Of a stretch of 42,619 nucleotides of DNA, positions 1 to 7,097 are shown one piece after another (position 1 is the first letter of the stretch; each line of letters opens with the position of its first letter). The stretch spans positions 1 through 42,619 of the forward strand of contig QHYK01000088.1 of assembly GCA_003224085.1 (NCBI GenBank), in the 5' to 3' direction. The notes beneath the pieces were generated by a model that saw only the letters and a list, made by a program, of their open reading frames with translations, was not told the origin of the DNA and made no database searches. The translations under genes were made by a program, and so were the position numbers. The stretch comes from Acidobacteriota bacterium (GTDB lineage Bacteria; Acidobacteriota; Terriglobia; Acidiferrales; UBA7541).

Positions 1-151
1 GTGCGCGGAGCCATCGCAGAACCGAGCTGGCGGCGCACTGGATGCGACGCCCCACTTCGTTCAATGACAAGCCCTTGTCCCACAATGTCAAAGCTCGCCG
101 GCGACGGTCCTCGAGCATATCGGCACTGCCCTTCAGTCGGGACATACGCAT
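1..151 (-). CDS. IS630-type transposase, N-terminal part only (runs off left edge)
   Basis: This reading frame starts at an ATG (149-151), or at a second ATG two codons later (143-145). A clear AGGAGGG-like ribosome site lies just upstream on the minus strand. The 50 visible residues begin MRMSRLKGSADMLEDRRRRA and continue with a helix-turn-helix of the type DKGLSLNEVGRRIQCAASSV. That is the DNA-binding N-terminus seen in IS630-family transposases and related winged-helix proteins. The catalytic DDE part lies outside the window, so I cannot say whether the gene is intact. It differs in sequence from the IS630-type gene at 1295-2306, so it is a separate element. An orphan HTH protein cannot be excluded. 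Confidence 0.55.
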   Translation of the reverse strand, partial: MRMSRLKGSADMLEDRRRRALTLWDKGLSLNEVGRRIQCAASSVLRWLRA

Positions 152-499
152 TCCCTCCTGAAGGCCATTCTATTGCATTATTTATGCAGAGATCAATAGG
201 CGCAGAGCACGCAGAGCGCGAAGCCGGAAGCATTCCCGCGAAGCGAGGCTCCGAACGTAGGATTTTCCCCGGCGAGTATCGGCTTAACGACCCCGTACCC
301 CCCTTCTGTGTCCCCAGGGGGTATCTCCGACACGGAATTCGCGATTCGATTTTTCGAGATTCTCGACGGCTTTAGCAACGATTGCGCCTGTTGTTTGATG
401 CGGGTTTTCCGGCTGAAAATTTTTGAAACTGAGTTTTTTCGAGAGACTCGAAATCCTGCCATGGTATAACTTCTTGGCGTCTGGGCAACTGGCTTTTTT
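152..499. other. Intergenic stretch, no gene seen
   Basis: About 350 bases with no convincing coding sequence on either strand. An open minus-strand frame covers part of it, but it is basic, low in hydrophobic pattern and lacks a ribosome site. I see no terminator, tRNA or repeat array here. Confidence 0.4.
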
Positions 500-553
500 A
501 TGCTCTTACTTCTCGTAACGGCCTTGAGGGCAGGAACGGAACCAAAATCGTTC

Positions 554-1156
554 ATGTCTCATGGTGAGTGGGTTGTCAGCGCCATTACGCTCGCATACGT
601 TTTGGTTTCGATTCTTACTTTCCTTGCAGTAAAGAGGCAGGCTGACATTGCAGAAAGACAAGTCAACGCCAGCGAGCAGCAATTCAAAGTGTTTCTGGAA
701 GGCCAGAGGCCGCATATTGCGGCAACGGCGCACTGTAATCCGAAGCAAACCTTAGCTGACCGAGATGCTCCGAGAGTTGAGATCGCTGTGCGCAATAAAG
801 GACTGACTCCGGCATACGACTTTGACTACGAGTCTTGGATAGAAGTCATATCAGGTCCGTTTCAAGATTTTTCCGATGCCGCCGATTATTTCAAAAGCGA
901 GGACCGCTTCGTGGTATATCCCAACAATCCATTGATTCTCAATATTCCTTTGAGAAAGGGAATAACCGAGCAGCAACTTACTGATTTGCGGCTTTTGCGA
1001 GCGCAAACGTGCCTTCGCATCCGTGTGGAATACCGAGACGCTTTCTCGCCGGGAAGAAGGTGGTATGCCAACTTTGGTTTTGAGGTGCTTCCGACCGGGT
1101 TAGGCTTCTTGCCCAAATACAACGACGCCGGAGAAGCCGCCAGAATGGCAGAGTAG
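554..1156 (+). CDS. Membrane-anchored hypothetical protein
   Basis: I do not recognise a named family. From the ATG at 554 the protein is 200 residues; an in-frame ATG at 500 would add 18 residues. It starts MSHGEWVVSAITLAYVLVSI, one transmembrane helix at about residues 5-27. A charged, probably coiled segment rich in Q, E and R follows (QADIAERQVNASEQQFKVF). The rest is a beta-rich domain with the phrase 'RVEIAVRNKGLTPAYDF', as in Ig-like or DUF-type extracytoplasmic domains of one-helix proteins. The likely topology is an N-terminal anchor with a soluble C-terminal domain. GC is lower than in the core genes, and it lies between two IS630-type genes on the inferred integrated segment, so horizontal transfer is plausible. 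Function unknown. Confidence 0.6.
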   Translation: MSHGEWVVSAITLAYVLVSILTFLAVKRQADIAERQVNASEQQFKVFLEGQRPHIAATAHCNPKQTLADRDAPRVEIAVRNKGLTPAYDFDYESWIEVISGPFQDFSDAADYFKSEDRFVVYPNNPLILNIPLRKGITEQQLTDLRLLRAQTCLRIRVEYRDAFSPGRRWYANFGFEVLPTGLGFLPKYNDAGEAARMAE

Positions 1157-1294
1157 CCAGAGAAACCAACTATCTCACATAGAATCAGGCGGTTACTCCT
1201 CTGTTCGTCCGGCAGAGAGCAATCAGAGTTAGCGATTGGTGACAGAGGACGCATGCTTCCTCTGGTCTAAAATCCTTCCTCTGACAATCCTCTG

Positions 1295-2306
1295 ATGGAC
1301 ATTCAGGAATTGCGCATGGCGCAAGCGGTTCTGTTGCCCGCCTTGGGACAAATGACCTTGAAGGCCGCCGCCAAGGTGATCGGCGTTGGGCGGGCCACCG
1401 TGGCTCGGCTCCAGACGAGGTTTCGGGGTCGCAAGGGGAGCGCTCAACCGACGCCCCGGCGGTGGGGAGGGCGGCGGCGGGCGCTGATGGAACTGGAAGA
1501 GGAGCAGGCCTTTCTGTCCGCCTGGAAACCCCAGGCCGAGCAAGGCCAATTGGTGGTTGTGACGCCGCTACAGGTGGCGCTGGAAGAAAAGCTCGGGCGT
1601 CGGGTCAAGCGCTCGGTGGTGTATCGGCTGCTGGATCGCCACCACTGGCGCAAAGTGGCCCCCGACACACGACATCCCAAGACCCAGCGAAGCTTGCAAG
1701 ACGAATGGAAAAAAAAACGCTGCCCCAAGAGTTGGAGGCCGTGCTGACTGCGCAGGCCGTGCGCGAGCGTCCGATTCGGCTGATGTTTCAGGACGAGGCC
1801 CGTTTTGGCCGCATGGCCGGTATCCGACGTTGTTGGGCTCCGGCTCCGTTGCGCCCGGTGGTGTTCAACGGCTACGAGCGCGAATTCACTTACGCTTATG
1901 GCAGCGTCAGTCCCATGCATGGGGAATTGGACTGGAGTTTGAGTGACAAGATGAACACGGTCCAGATGGCTGCGTTTTTGTCGCAAGTCAGTCAAGCGCA
2001 TCCCCAGGAGTTCCTGGTGATGGTGGTGGACGGTGCCAGTTCGCACAAAGCCAAGGAGTTGATCGTGCCGGAGAATGTGCGCTTGATCCGCTTGCCGGGT
2101 TATTCGCCGGAACTCAACCCCAAGAGCACATCTGGGATGAAGTGCGGGAAAAAGCCTTTCCCAATCTGGTCCTGGGCCGGATGGCGGAGGTGGTCGAACG
2201 GCTCAGAAACGGCATGACCACCTTAGCTGCGGACGCCGAACGAGTCCGCCGCATAACCGCTTGGCCTTGGATAGTTAGTCTCAACTTGAAAGCGAACAAG
2301 AATTAG
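1295..2306 (+). pseudogene. IS630-family transposase, broken by two frame changes
   Basis: The gene begins MDIQELRMAQAVLLPALGQM with a helix-turn-helix (KAAAKVIGVGRATVARLQ), followed by a second winged-helix part. At the run of nine A (1709-1717) the frame must move by -1 to continue into TLPQELEAVLTAQ. It then passes the first Asp motif (FQDEARFG) and the second (MVVDGASSHKA). At about 2121-2124 a second -1 change is needed to read EHIWDEVREKAF, which carries the catalytic Glu, and the frame then runs to the stop at 2304-2306. The joined length of about 337 residues fits the family. The A9 run could support programmed slippage. The second change has no slippery sequence, so I read it as a one-base deletion and the gene as dead. 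I could not identify terminal inverted repeats. Confidence 0.8.
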
Positions 2307-2450
2307 CCCCTCCCGGCTACGACGAGCTTCTGATAAAGGCCGCGTCCGATTTGTTTCGCGAGTCCTAGAGCAATACATTTCAAAAGCCAGTCGCGGGTCG
2401 GATCGTCCGTTCGTCCATAGGTGTGCTTCGCGTTTTTGAAACTGAACTGC

Positions 2451-2750
2451 TCAGGTAGGCGAGCAACTCGACACCAACAAGACGCTGATAGCCTCGCCGT
2501 TCTCATCCAAAACCCGCTCAATGTAGATTGATTCGCTCAGCCCTTTCGTCTTTACGTGGTACTTCATAACAAACGCCGCGTCTGGATTGCGCGTGCGGTC
2601 AAGCGCGATTCTTGGAGTCGTTTGATTAATGAAGGCGCGAGCGCCAGACGCTTCGTTTAGCCATTCGAGCCGCGTAATCGGGTTTTTCCGCGTTCGGCTT
2701 TCGAGGATGGCGCAAAAGCAGGATCGCGGAACGCTCTTTGCGAGCATCAA
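2451..2750 (-). CDS. Possible small hypothetical protein
   Basis: An open frame of 99 residues. Its second half (FVMKYHVKTKGLSESIYIER, then VLDENGEAISVLLVSS) has the alternating hydrophobic pattern of a real beta-sheet protein. The first part is richer in basic residues and less convincing, and I see no ribosome site at the ATG. It lies downstream of the broken IS630 gene on the opposite strand, in the accessory zone. No family recognised. It may be the tail of a larger, lost gene. Confidence 0.3.
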   Translation of the reverse strand: MMLAKSVPRSCFCAILESRTRKNPITRLEWLNEASGARAFINQTTPRIALDRTRNPDAAFVMKYHVKTKGLSESIYIERVLDENGEAISVLLVSSCSPT

Positions 2751-2804
2751 GGCGCAGTTCGTTATATACGCCGTCCGAACTTCAACGGTAGGGGACGGTA
2801 GGGG

Positions 2805-2840
2805 GCAAAATGGAAAGCAAAACGGAAAGCAAAATGGAAA
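2805..2840. repeat. Three tandem copies of a 12-base unit
   Basis: The unit gcaaaatggaaa occurs three times in a row (2805-2816, 2817-2828, 2829-2840), the middle copy with one change (gcaaaacggaaa). In the frame that leads into the following membrane gene it encodes repeated Ala-Lys-Trp/Arg-Lys. The unit is a multiple of three, so copy-number change would not break that frame. Confidence 0.7.
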
Positions 2841-2870
2841 ACAGAGCGGGTTGCATGGTTTTGGATCGCG

Positions 2871-3113
2871 TTGCTTGAGGCGGTTGTTATCGCCGCGTTC
2901 GCTGTTTTCGAGTATTCGCAGAAGTCACAGAACGGACGCTTTCAGCTACGCGATTCGGGCGCGTTCGACACCCGAACGGGACAGGTTTGCTACCCGCTGT
3001 CTGTAAGGCCGAAACCCGCCAAGACCGAGGCTCGCCCCGCCTTCATACCGGCCCCCCCGTTGCCGGACACGTCCCTGAGCCCGGACATTCCACTCTGCAA
3101 GGATCTGAGATAG
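2871..3113 (+). CDS. Small single-helix membrane protein, start uncertain
   Basis: The only start codon in this frame is a TTG at 2871, but it lies inside the hydrophobic helix. The frame is open upstream to a stop at 2799-2801, and the preceding codons give the basic, natural-looking stretch KWKTERVAWFWIALLEAVVI. The whole reads as a positively charged N-terminus, one membrane helix (about 20 residues) and a short exposed domain with GRFQLRDSGAFDTRTGQVC, a phrase common in small anchored proteins. Either the start has been lost by mutation near the 12-base repeats or a non-standard start is used. The C-terminus is Pro-rich (PKPAKTEARPAFIPAPPLPD). Function unknown. Confidence 0.45.
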   Translation: MLEAVVIAAFAVFEYSQKSQNGRFQLRDSGAFDTRTGQVCYPLSVRPKPAKTEARPAFIPAPPLPDTSLSPDIPLCKDLR

Positions 3114-3149
3114 TAGTGGGTAGGCAGGATGGTTTACAATCCTTCTGCA

Positions 3150-3335
3150 ATGGCTAGAGCAATTGCGTACAAGTGTAAAACTCCCGACTGCGGTACTTGG
3201 CTCAAAATGCAAGTCGTGCCAGACGATTTGGTGCTTAAAATAGGAGACCCTCTTAGGATCACTTGTCCTGTCTGCAAGCAAGGGTACGACTATTCTCCGG
3301 CAGAAAAGGAACTTGTGAAAACCACGGCTAATTAA
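3150..3335 (+). CDS. Small zinc-ribbon protein
   Basis: From the ATG at 3150 the protein has 61 residues and starts MARAIAYKCKTPDCGTWLKM. An in-frame ATG at 3129 would add seven residues, but the 3150 start looks more natural. Four cysteines form a zinc-ribbon pattern: C-x4-C near the start and C-x2-C (ITCPVCKQGY) about 30 residues later. Such proteins may bind metal and a protein or nucleic-acid partner; nothing here shows which. The stop (TAA, 3333-3335) overlaps an ATG at 3334 that begins the next, broken gene, so the two may have been translated together. Confidence 0.5.
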   Translation: MARAIAYKCKTPDCGTWLKMQVVPDDLVLKIGDPLRITCPVCKQGYDYSPAEKELVKTTAN

Positions 3336-3720
3336 TGCTCCAAGGTCTGTACGAGATTCTCGGCGGGCTACCGTGCCTCGCGCTCCCTATCGCAATCGTT
3401 CTGCTAGTCTAGTCCGAAAGGCCCGCAAAATCCAAGCTCGCCAAGCGAAAGAGCGAAAGACAACGATGGATAATTTTGGGGTTTGCCAAAATTCGGACTG
3501 TCAACTGTCTTATTCCAACAAAGAGTTGCGGGGTTTGTTTACGCAGATAGCAGCAATCCAAAGGAAGGGGACGAAGGCAAAAGCTCTATCGCTAAGTATC
3601 TGGTACCACTGCCGCATTTCAAACGCTTCTTTCAGCGCGACAGGATAGTTTGCTCTGTTTGCCAGCAACTTCTATGTTGTGCAACTCAGTCCACTAATAA
3701 TTTGCAGGGTGAAGAGTTTG
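3334..3720 (+). pseudogene. Broken gene: membrane helix plus zinc-ribbon pieces
   Basis: An ATG overlapping the previous stop (TAATG) opens a 25-residue frame ending in a hydrophobic run (GGLPCLALPIAIVLLV) and a TAG. In another frame the sequence continues with a basic helix (RKARKIQARQAKERKTT) and a first cysteine pair (FGVCQNSDCQLSYS). In a third frame, from about 3560, a second pair appears (RIVCSVCQQLL). Read with two frame changes this would be a one-helix protein with a C-x4-C...C-x2-C zinc ribbon, resembling its upstream neighbour. I therefore call it a decayed partner gene. The joins are inferred by eye. Confidence 0.3.
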
Positions 3721-3919
3721 AGCGGGTCTCTAAAGTGAATGAGCTTTGGATGGCTGGCAATAGTTTTCGCAGATGGCGCGTTCCGCCGTTTGATTCCTGA
3801 AACGGCTTTGCATATTCCTTTGCAGACTTCGCGCACGGATCAGCCCAAACATGCCGAATTGGCGGCTTCGCGTGGCAGCTATCTGATTGAAAGATTCGCG
3901 CCAGACGCCGGTTTTTCGT

Positions 3920-3964
3920 TTCCTAAACCGTAGGTCGCGCGTTCGAATCGCGCCAGCCCCACCA
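3920..3964 (+). tRNA. 3' half of tRNA-Arg(CCU), likely attachment-site remnant
   Basis: Reading backward from the encoded CCA (3962-3964), discriminator A is at 3961 and the 3' acceptor strand CAGCCCC at 3954-3960. The T arm is perfect: GCGCG, TTCGAAT, CGCGC (3937-3953). The variable loop is AGGTC, and the 3' side of the anticodon stem is ACCGT (3927-3931), next to a seven-base loop TTCCTAA whose middle reads CCT. The 5' half is missing: upstream bases neither pair with ACCGT nor supply GGGGCTG for the acceptor. This is what a tyrosine-integrase element leaves when it inserts at the anticodon loop and duplicates the 3' half of its target. It is not a working tRNA gene. Confidence 0.7.
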
Positions 3965-4058
3965 CATTGCGTCAATATGCTCCTTCCAAGGCAGCCCCAT
4001 GCGTAAGAAAGCATTACACGCGGGTTCACAAAGGCACATACCCGCGCCATAAGCAGGC

Positions 4059-4406
4059 ATGGTCATAATCCGTGGTAGTCGTGCCCTACGAGATACTCTC
4101 GCTCTCGCTCCGGCACTGTTTGAAAGTGGAAAGACTACTGGGCTGTCGTCACTTACCGGTTGGCTCAAGAGAGCGGATGAACCTCCACGGCTCATTCCTC
4201 TCACCATCTATACGCAGGCCGACATGCGTCTGCCGTTCATGCAAGCTTGGTTTAATGGCAAGCCGGATTTTCGAGCCGTGGATCCGGCGAAGACAATTCA
4301 GTTTGTCCAGGAAAAGCGGTGCGCGATCATAGGAAGAACGCAGGAGTGTGGAGTGCATGCGTTTGAGCAGCCCCACGCTTGCATTGGAATACGTCCAGTC
4401 ACATAG
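4059..4406 (+). CDS. Conserved phage/plasmid-type hypothetical protein, probably degraded
   Basis: The central part reads LPFMQAWFNGKPDFRAVDPA, then KTIQFVQEKRCAIIG. From memory this resembles a hypothetical family found on phages and plasmids with a W-x-x-GKPDFR...D core followed by a Cys-containing CWxCG motif and a C-terminal GPMC region. Here the second cysteine motif is not readable in the same frame, so the C-terminus is probably shifted. The first 40 residues look less protein-like. It sits about 95 bases to the right of the half-tRNA, which keeps a mobile-element reading plausible. Function unknown. Confidence 0.4.
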   Translation: MVIIRGSRALRDTLALAPALFESGKTTGLSSLTGWLKRADEPPRLIPLTIYTQADMRLPFMQAWFNGKPDFRAVDPAKTIQFVQEKRCAIIGRTQECGVHAFEQPHACIGIRPVT

Positions 4407-4509
4407 CCAGTGGTAGTCAAGGACTTTCGGGTGACTTGCCGCGATGCACAGAGTCCAGGAGCGGAAAGGGGAATTTTATGAGGTCAACGCGCGATGCAAG
4501 GATTCGCTT

Positions 4510-5052
4510 CTACCAATCTGCGTATTTCGTTCCGTCGAGGGCCGTCCCTTGCGATTTGGAGTGCACGTCGAAAACGTCGTTGCCTCCCCAAGACCTGGAA
4601 TCCGGATCATCCTGGACGGACTGCAAATTCCACTCCGCGCGTCCGGTCATGGGGTCCACGGGGATGCGGCGCAGAAAGCGAACCTTGCGGTCGGAACCCG
4701 CTCCAATCTGGACACCCTTCACGAGCGTTTCCAGGTCCGGCGGGTACCCTTCGCTTCCCACTTCCACGCGGATGAGATTGCGGTCCGCGTAGTCCTTATA
4801 GCGGTCGATGGCATCGCGAATCTGTCGTAGCGCTCTGTGAAGCTGGACTTCTTTCGACCTGACTATAGTCGTTCGAACGATCGGCAGGGCCGCGGACGCT
4901 AGGATCACCAGGAGAGATGAGGCGATGAACAACTCCAGCAGGGTAACGCCGGCTTCGGATCGCTTATGCTTTTTGGCTGCGCGAATCCGCAGAGCAGCTC
5001 TTTTGCCAGAAGCAGCTGTATGTAGGCCACCACGCGACCGAAGATTCTCCAC
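4510..5052 (-). CDS. Type II secretion/type IV pseudopilin, GspG-like
   Basis: A prepilin leader is followed by the class III cleavage and methylation motif SEAG^VTLLELFIASSLLVI, so the first helix is the usual N-terminal hydrophobic alpha helix of pilins. The mature part has a soluble domain with a DAIDRYKDYADR helix and a PVDPMTGRAEW segment, which matches the GspG-type 'DPWG' region in position. I choose the GTG at 5052, which has an AAGGGG ribosome site and gives a long 35-residue leader; an ATG at 5133 would lengthen it by 27 residues. Position +1 is Val rather than the common Phe. No other secretion genes are nearby, so it is an orphan and may be processed by a peptidase encoded elsewhere. 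Confidence 0.8.
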   Translation of the reverse strand: MENLRSRGGLHTAASGKRAALRIRAAKKHKRSEAGVTLLELFIASSLLVILASAALPIVRTTIVRSKEVQLHRALRQIRDAIDRYKDYADRNLIRVEVGSEGYPPDLETLVKGVQIGAGSDRKVRFLRRIPVDPMTGRAEWNLQSVQDDPDSRSWGGNDVFDVHSKSQGTALDGTKYADW

Positions 5053-5261
5053 AAAGCTCACCCCTTCAAGGATAGCGCAAATCTGATGCCGGATGCACGG
5101 AGTTGCTCCTTGCTCTCCTTGCTGCCACCCCACCCCAAAGCAGTGCGTGCAAATCGCGCGCGACCCGCTGACAGCCGCATCACTGAATCACCACACTGGT
5201 TGTGTTAATATTTGTTTTTTCCGTTCAAACAACCGGCATGCCTTCCGCACAGGAGGTCCGC

Positions 5262-6980
5262 ATGGGCAGCAAGCTCCGCGTCGTGCTCATCCTTGGCGCT
5301 GTGTTAGTTATCTTGATCCTGGTCATTCCGTTCCTAATTCCCGTCAATCAGTTCCGTCCAACCATCGAGGAAAAAGCTTCCGCGGCTTTGGGACGCAAAG
5401 TACAGGTGGGAGACCTGAGCCTCTCGCTTCTCAGCGGTTCGTTGTCAGCCGAAAACCTTTCCATCGGGGACGATCCCAAGTTCAGCGCTGCGCCTTTTCT
5501 TACAGCAAAGTCCCTCAAGGTGGGCGTCGAACTCATGCCGCTGATTTTTTCGAAGACCCTGAACATTACCGGCGTGGCCATCGACTCGCCGCAGGTCACG
5601 CTGCTACACAATGCCGCAGGCGTGTGGAACTTCTCCTCTCTCGGCGGCCCCGCAGCAAAAGAGCAGGCTAAAAAAGCCCCGGCCGAGAAAGCGCCGGCTG
5701 CCGTGGCTGGGCTTTCGATCAAGAAACTCGAGCTGAAAAACGGAAAGGTTACCGTGGGTGCGACCAATTCTCAGAAACGCAGCCGCTACGACAACCTCAA
5801 TATCACCGCCACGGATGTCTCCATGATCTCGAAGTTCCCCGTCTCCGTGGCCGCGGACCTTCCCGACGGAGGCAAGTTCATGCTCGACGGTGACGCCGGT
5901 CCCGTGGATCAGGAGGACACCGCTCTCACTCCGCTAGAAGCAAAGCTGGCGATTAGCGCGCTGAATCTTGCCTCGACGGGTTTTCTGGACTCCTCTGCGG
6001 GTCTCGGCGGCGTTGTCGATCTGGACGGCACGCTGGCCTCGCGCGGCGGCGAGGCGAAAACCAAAGGCAACGTGAAGCTTTCCAAGGCACTTCTCGTTGC
6101 GGGAGGTTCGCCGGCCGGCGTTCCGGTCACCGTCAATTTCGGAACCAAATACAATCTCCGCAAAAGCGCGGGGGTAGTGGAGCCGTCGGTCCTGAAAATT
6201 GGCACCGCGGCCGCACACCTCGGAGGCGCTTATGAGGCTGCAGGGGACGCTACCACCGTGAAAATCAAGATGGACGCGAAGGACATGCCTGCGAAAGATC
6301 TGGAGGCGTTCCTTCCTGCAATCGGCATCCACCTGCCGAAGGGCGCTTCACTTGTAGCCGGAACATTGAGTTCCGATTTGGATATCACGGGTCCGACGAA
6401 CAAGCTCGTTATTTCGGGCAACGTCGGCTTGTTCAACGGAAAGCTGGCGAATTTTGATCTCGGTTCGAAAATGTCCGCGGTTACCGCCCTCACGGGAATC
6501 AAGACCGGCAGCGATCTCTTGATCGACAAGCTCACTTCGGATGTGCGCCTGGCGCCTGAAGGCCTGAAAGCCGACAATTTTGTTGCTGTTCTTCCTCAAC
6601 TCGGCAATCTCACCGGGGCGGGCACTGCCGATGCAAAGAATAATCTGGACTTTAAGATGGTCGCTACGCTCAGCAGCGACAAAACAACGGCTGCCAGTCC
6701 ATCGTCGGACGCGGCCGGAGGACTCGGCGGACTCCTCGGAAAAGTTGCTGGAGGCGGTTGCAAGAGCGGATTGACCGTGCCCTTCCAGATCCAAGGCACG
6801 ACGGCGGATCCAAAGTTCGTTCCCGACGTGGGAGGTCTGGCCGCCGACATGTTCAAATCGAAGCTGGGTTGCTTGGGACGTGGCAGCGCGACCGCGGCCA
6901 AGTCGCAGGCAGGCTCAAATGCCAACCCGGCGAATCCGCTTGACGCCATTACGAGCCTCTTCAAAAAGAAAAAGCCCTAA
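5262..6980 (+). CDS. AsmA-family membrane-anchored protein
   Basis: The 572-residue protein starts MGSKLRVVLILGAVLVILIL, with one N-terminal membrane helix followed at once by the AsmA signature (FRPTIEEKASAALGRKVQVG). A long beta-rich periplasmic part repeats 'SLSLLSGSLSAENLSI'-type segments. It ends with an AsmA C-terminal-like region (DLLIDKLTSDVRLAPEG), a low-complexity Gly/Ala stretch and a basic tail FKKKKP. AsmA proteins belong to the wider bridge-like lipid-transport group and are linked to outer-membrane phospholipid homeostasis; that role is inferred here. The start at 5262 is fixed by a strong AGGAGGT site eight bases upstream. An earlier ATG at 5202 lacks one. It diverges from the pseudopilin gene, with a 209-base shared upstream region. 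Confidence 0.85.
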   Translation: MGSKLRVVLILGAVLVILILVIPFLIPVNQFRPTIEEKASAALGRKVQVGDLSLSLLSGSLSAENLSIGDDPKFSAAPFLTAKSLKVGVELMPLIFSKTLNITGVAIDSPQVTLLHNAAGVWNFSSLGGPAAKEQAKKAPAEKAPAAVAGLSIKKLELKNGKVTVGATNSQKRSRYDNLNITATDVSMISKFPVSVAADLPDGGKFMLDGDAGPVDQEDTALTPLEAKLAISALNLASTGFLDSSAGLGGVVDLDGTLASRGGEAKTKGNVKLSKALLVAGGSPAGVPVTVNFGTKYNLRKSAGVVEPSVLKIGTAAAHLGGAYEAAGDATTVKIKMDAKDMPAKDLEAFLPAIGIHLPKGASLVAGTLSSDLDITGPTNKLVISGNVGLFNGKLANFDLGSKMSAVTALTGIKTGSDLLIDKLTSDVRLAPEGLKADNFVAVLPQLGNLTGAGTADAKNNLDFKMVATLSSDKTTAASPSSDAAGGLGGLLGKVAGGGCKSGLTVPFQIQGTTADPKFVPDVGGLAADMFKSKLGCLGRGSATAAKSQAGSNANPANPLDAITSLFKKKKP

Positions 6981-7097
6981 GGTTTCCAACGCCTCTTGCT
7001 TGACTCTATGGAAACTTCGAACTAGCCTCGTGCGTCGGTTGGTCAGACCGGTTTCTTATTATAGTGTCCTTCAAAGTTTCTTAGCTTGGAGATTCGC

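Noticed and set aside
193-555. Minus-strand open frame left of the first hypothetical gene
   Set aside because: Basic, unpatterned sequence without a ribosome site; its end resembles low-information intergenic text.
1157-1294. Terminal inverted repeat of the IS630-type element
   Set aside because: CCTCTG-type motifs recur on the left, but I found no matching inverted copy right of 2306.
2805-2840. Tandem repeats as a CRISPR array
   Set aside because: Units are only 12 bases and directly joined with no spacers.
3730-4207. Minus-strand open frames reading GAGAIRTRDLRF and WGWRDSNARP
   Set aside because: These are the well-known false proteins produced by reading the antisense of a tRNA T arm; the half-tRNA at 3920-3964 explains them.
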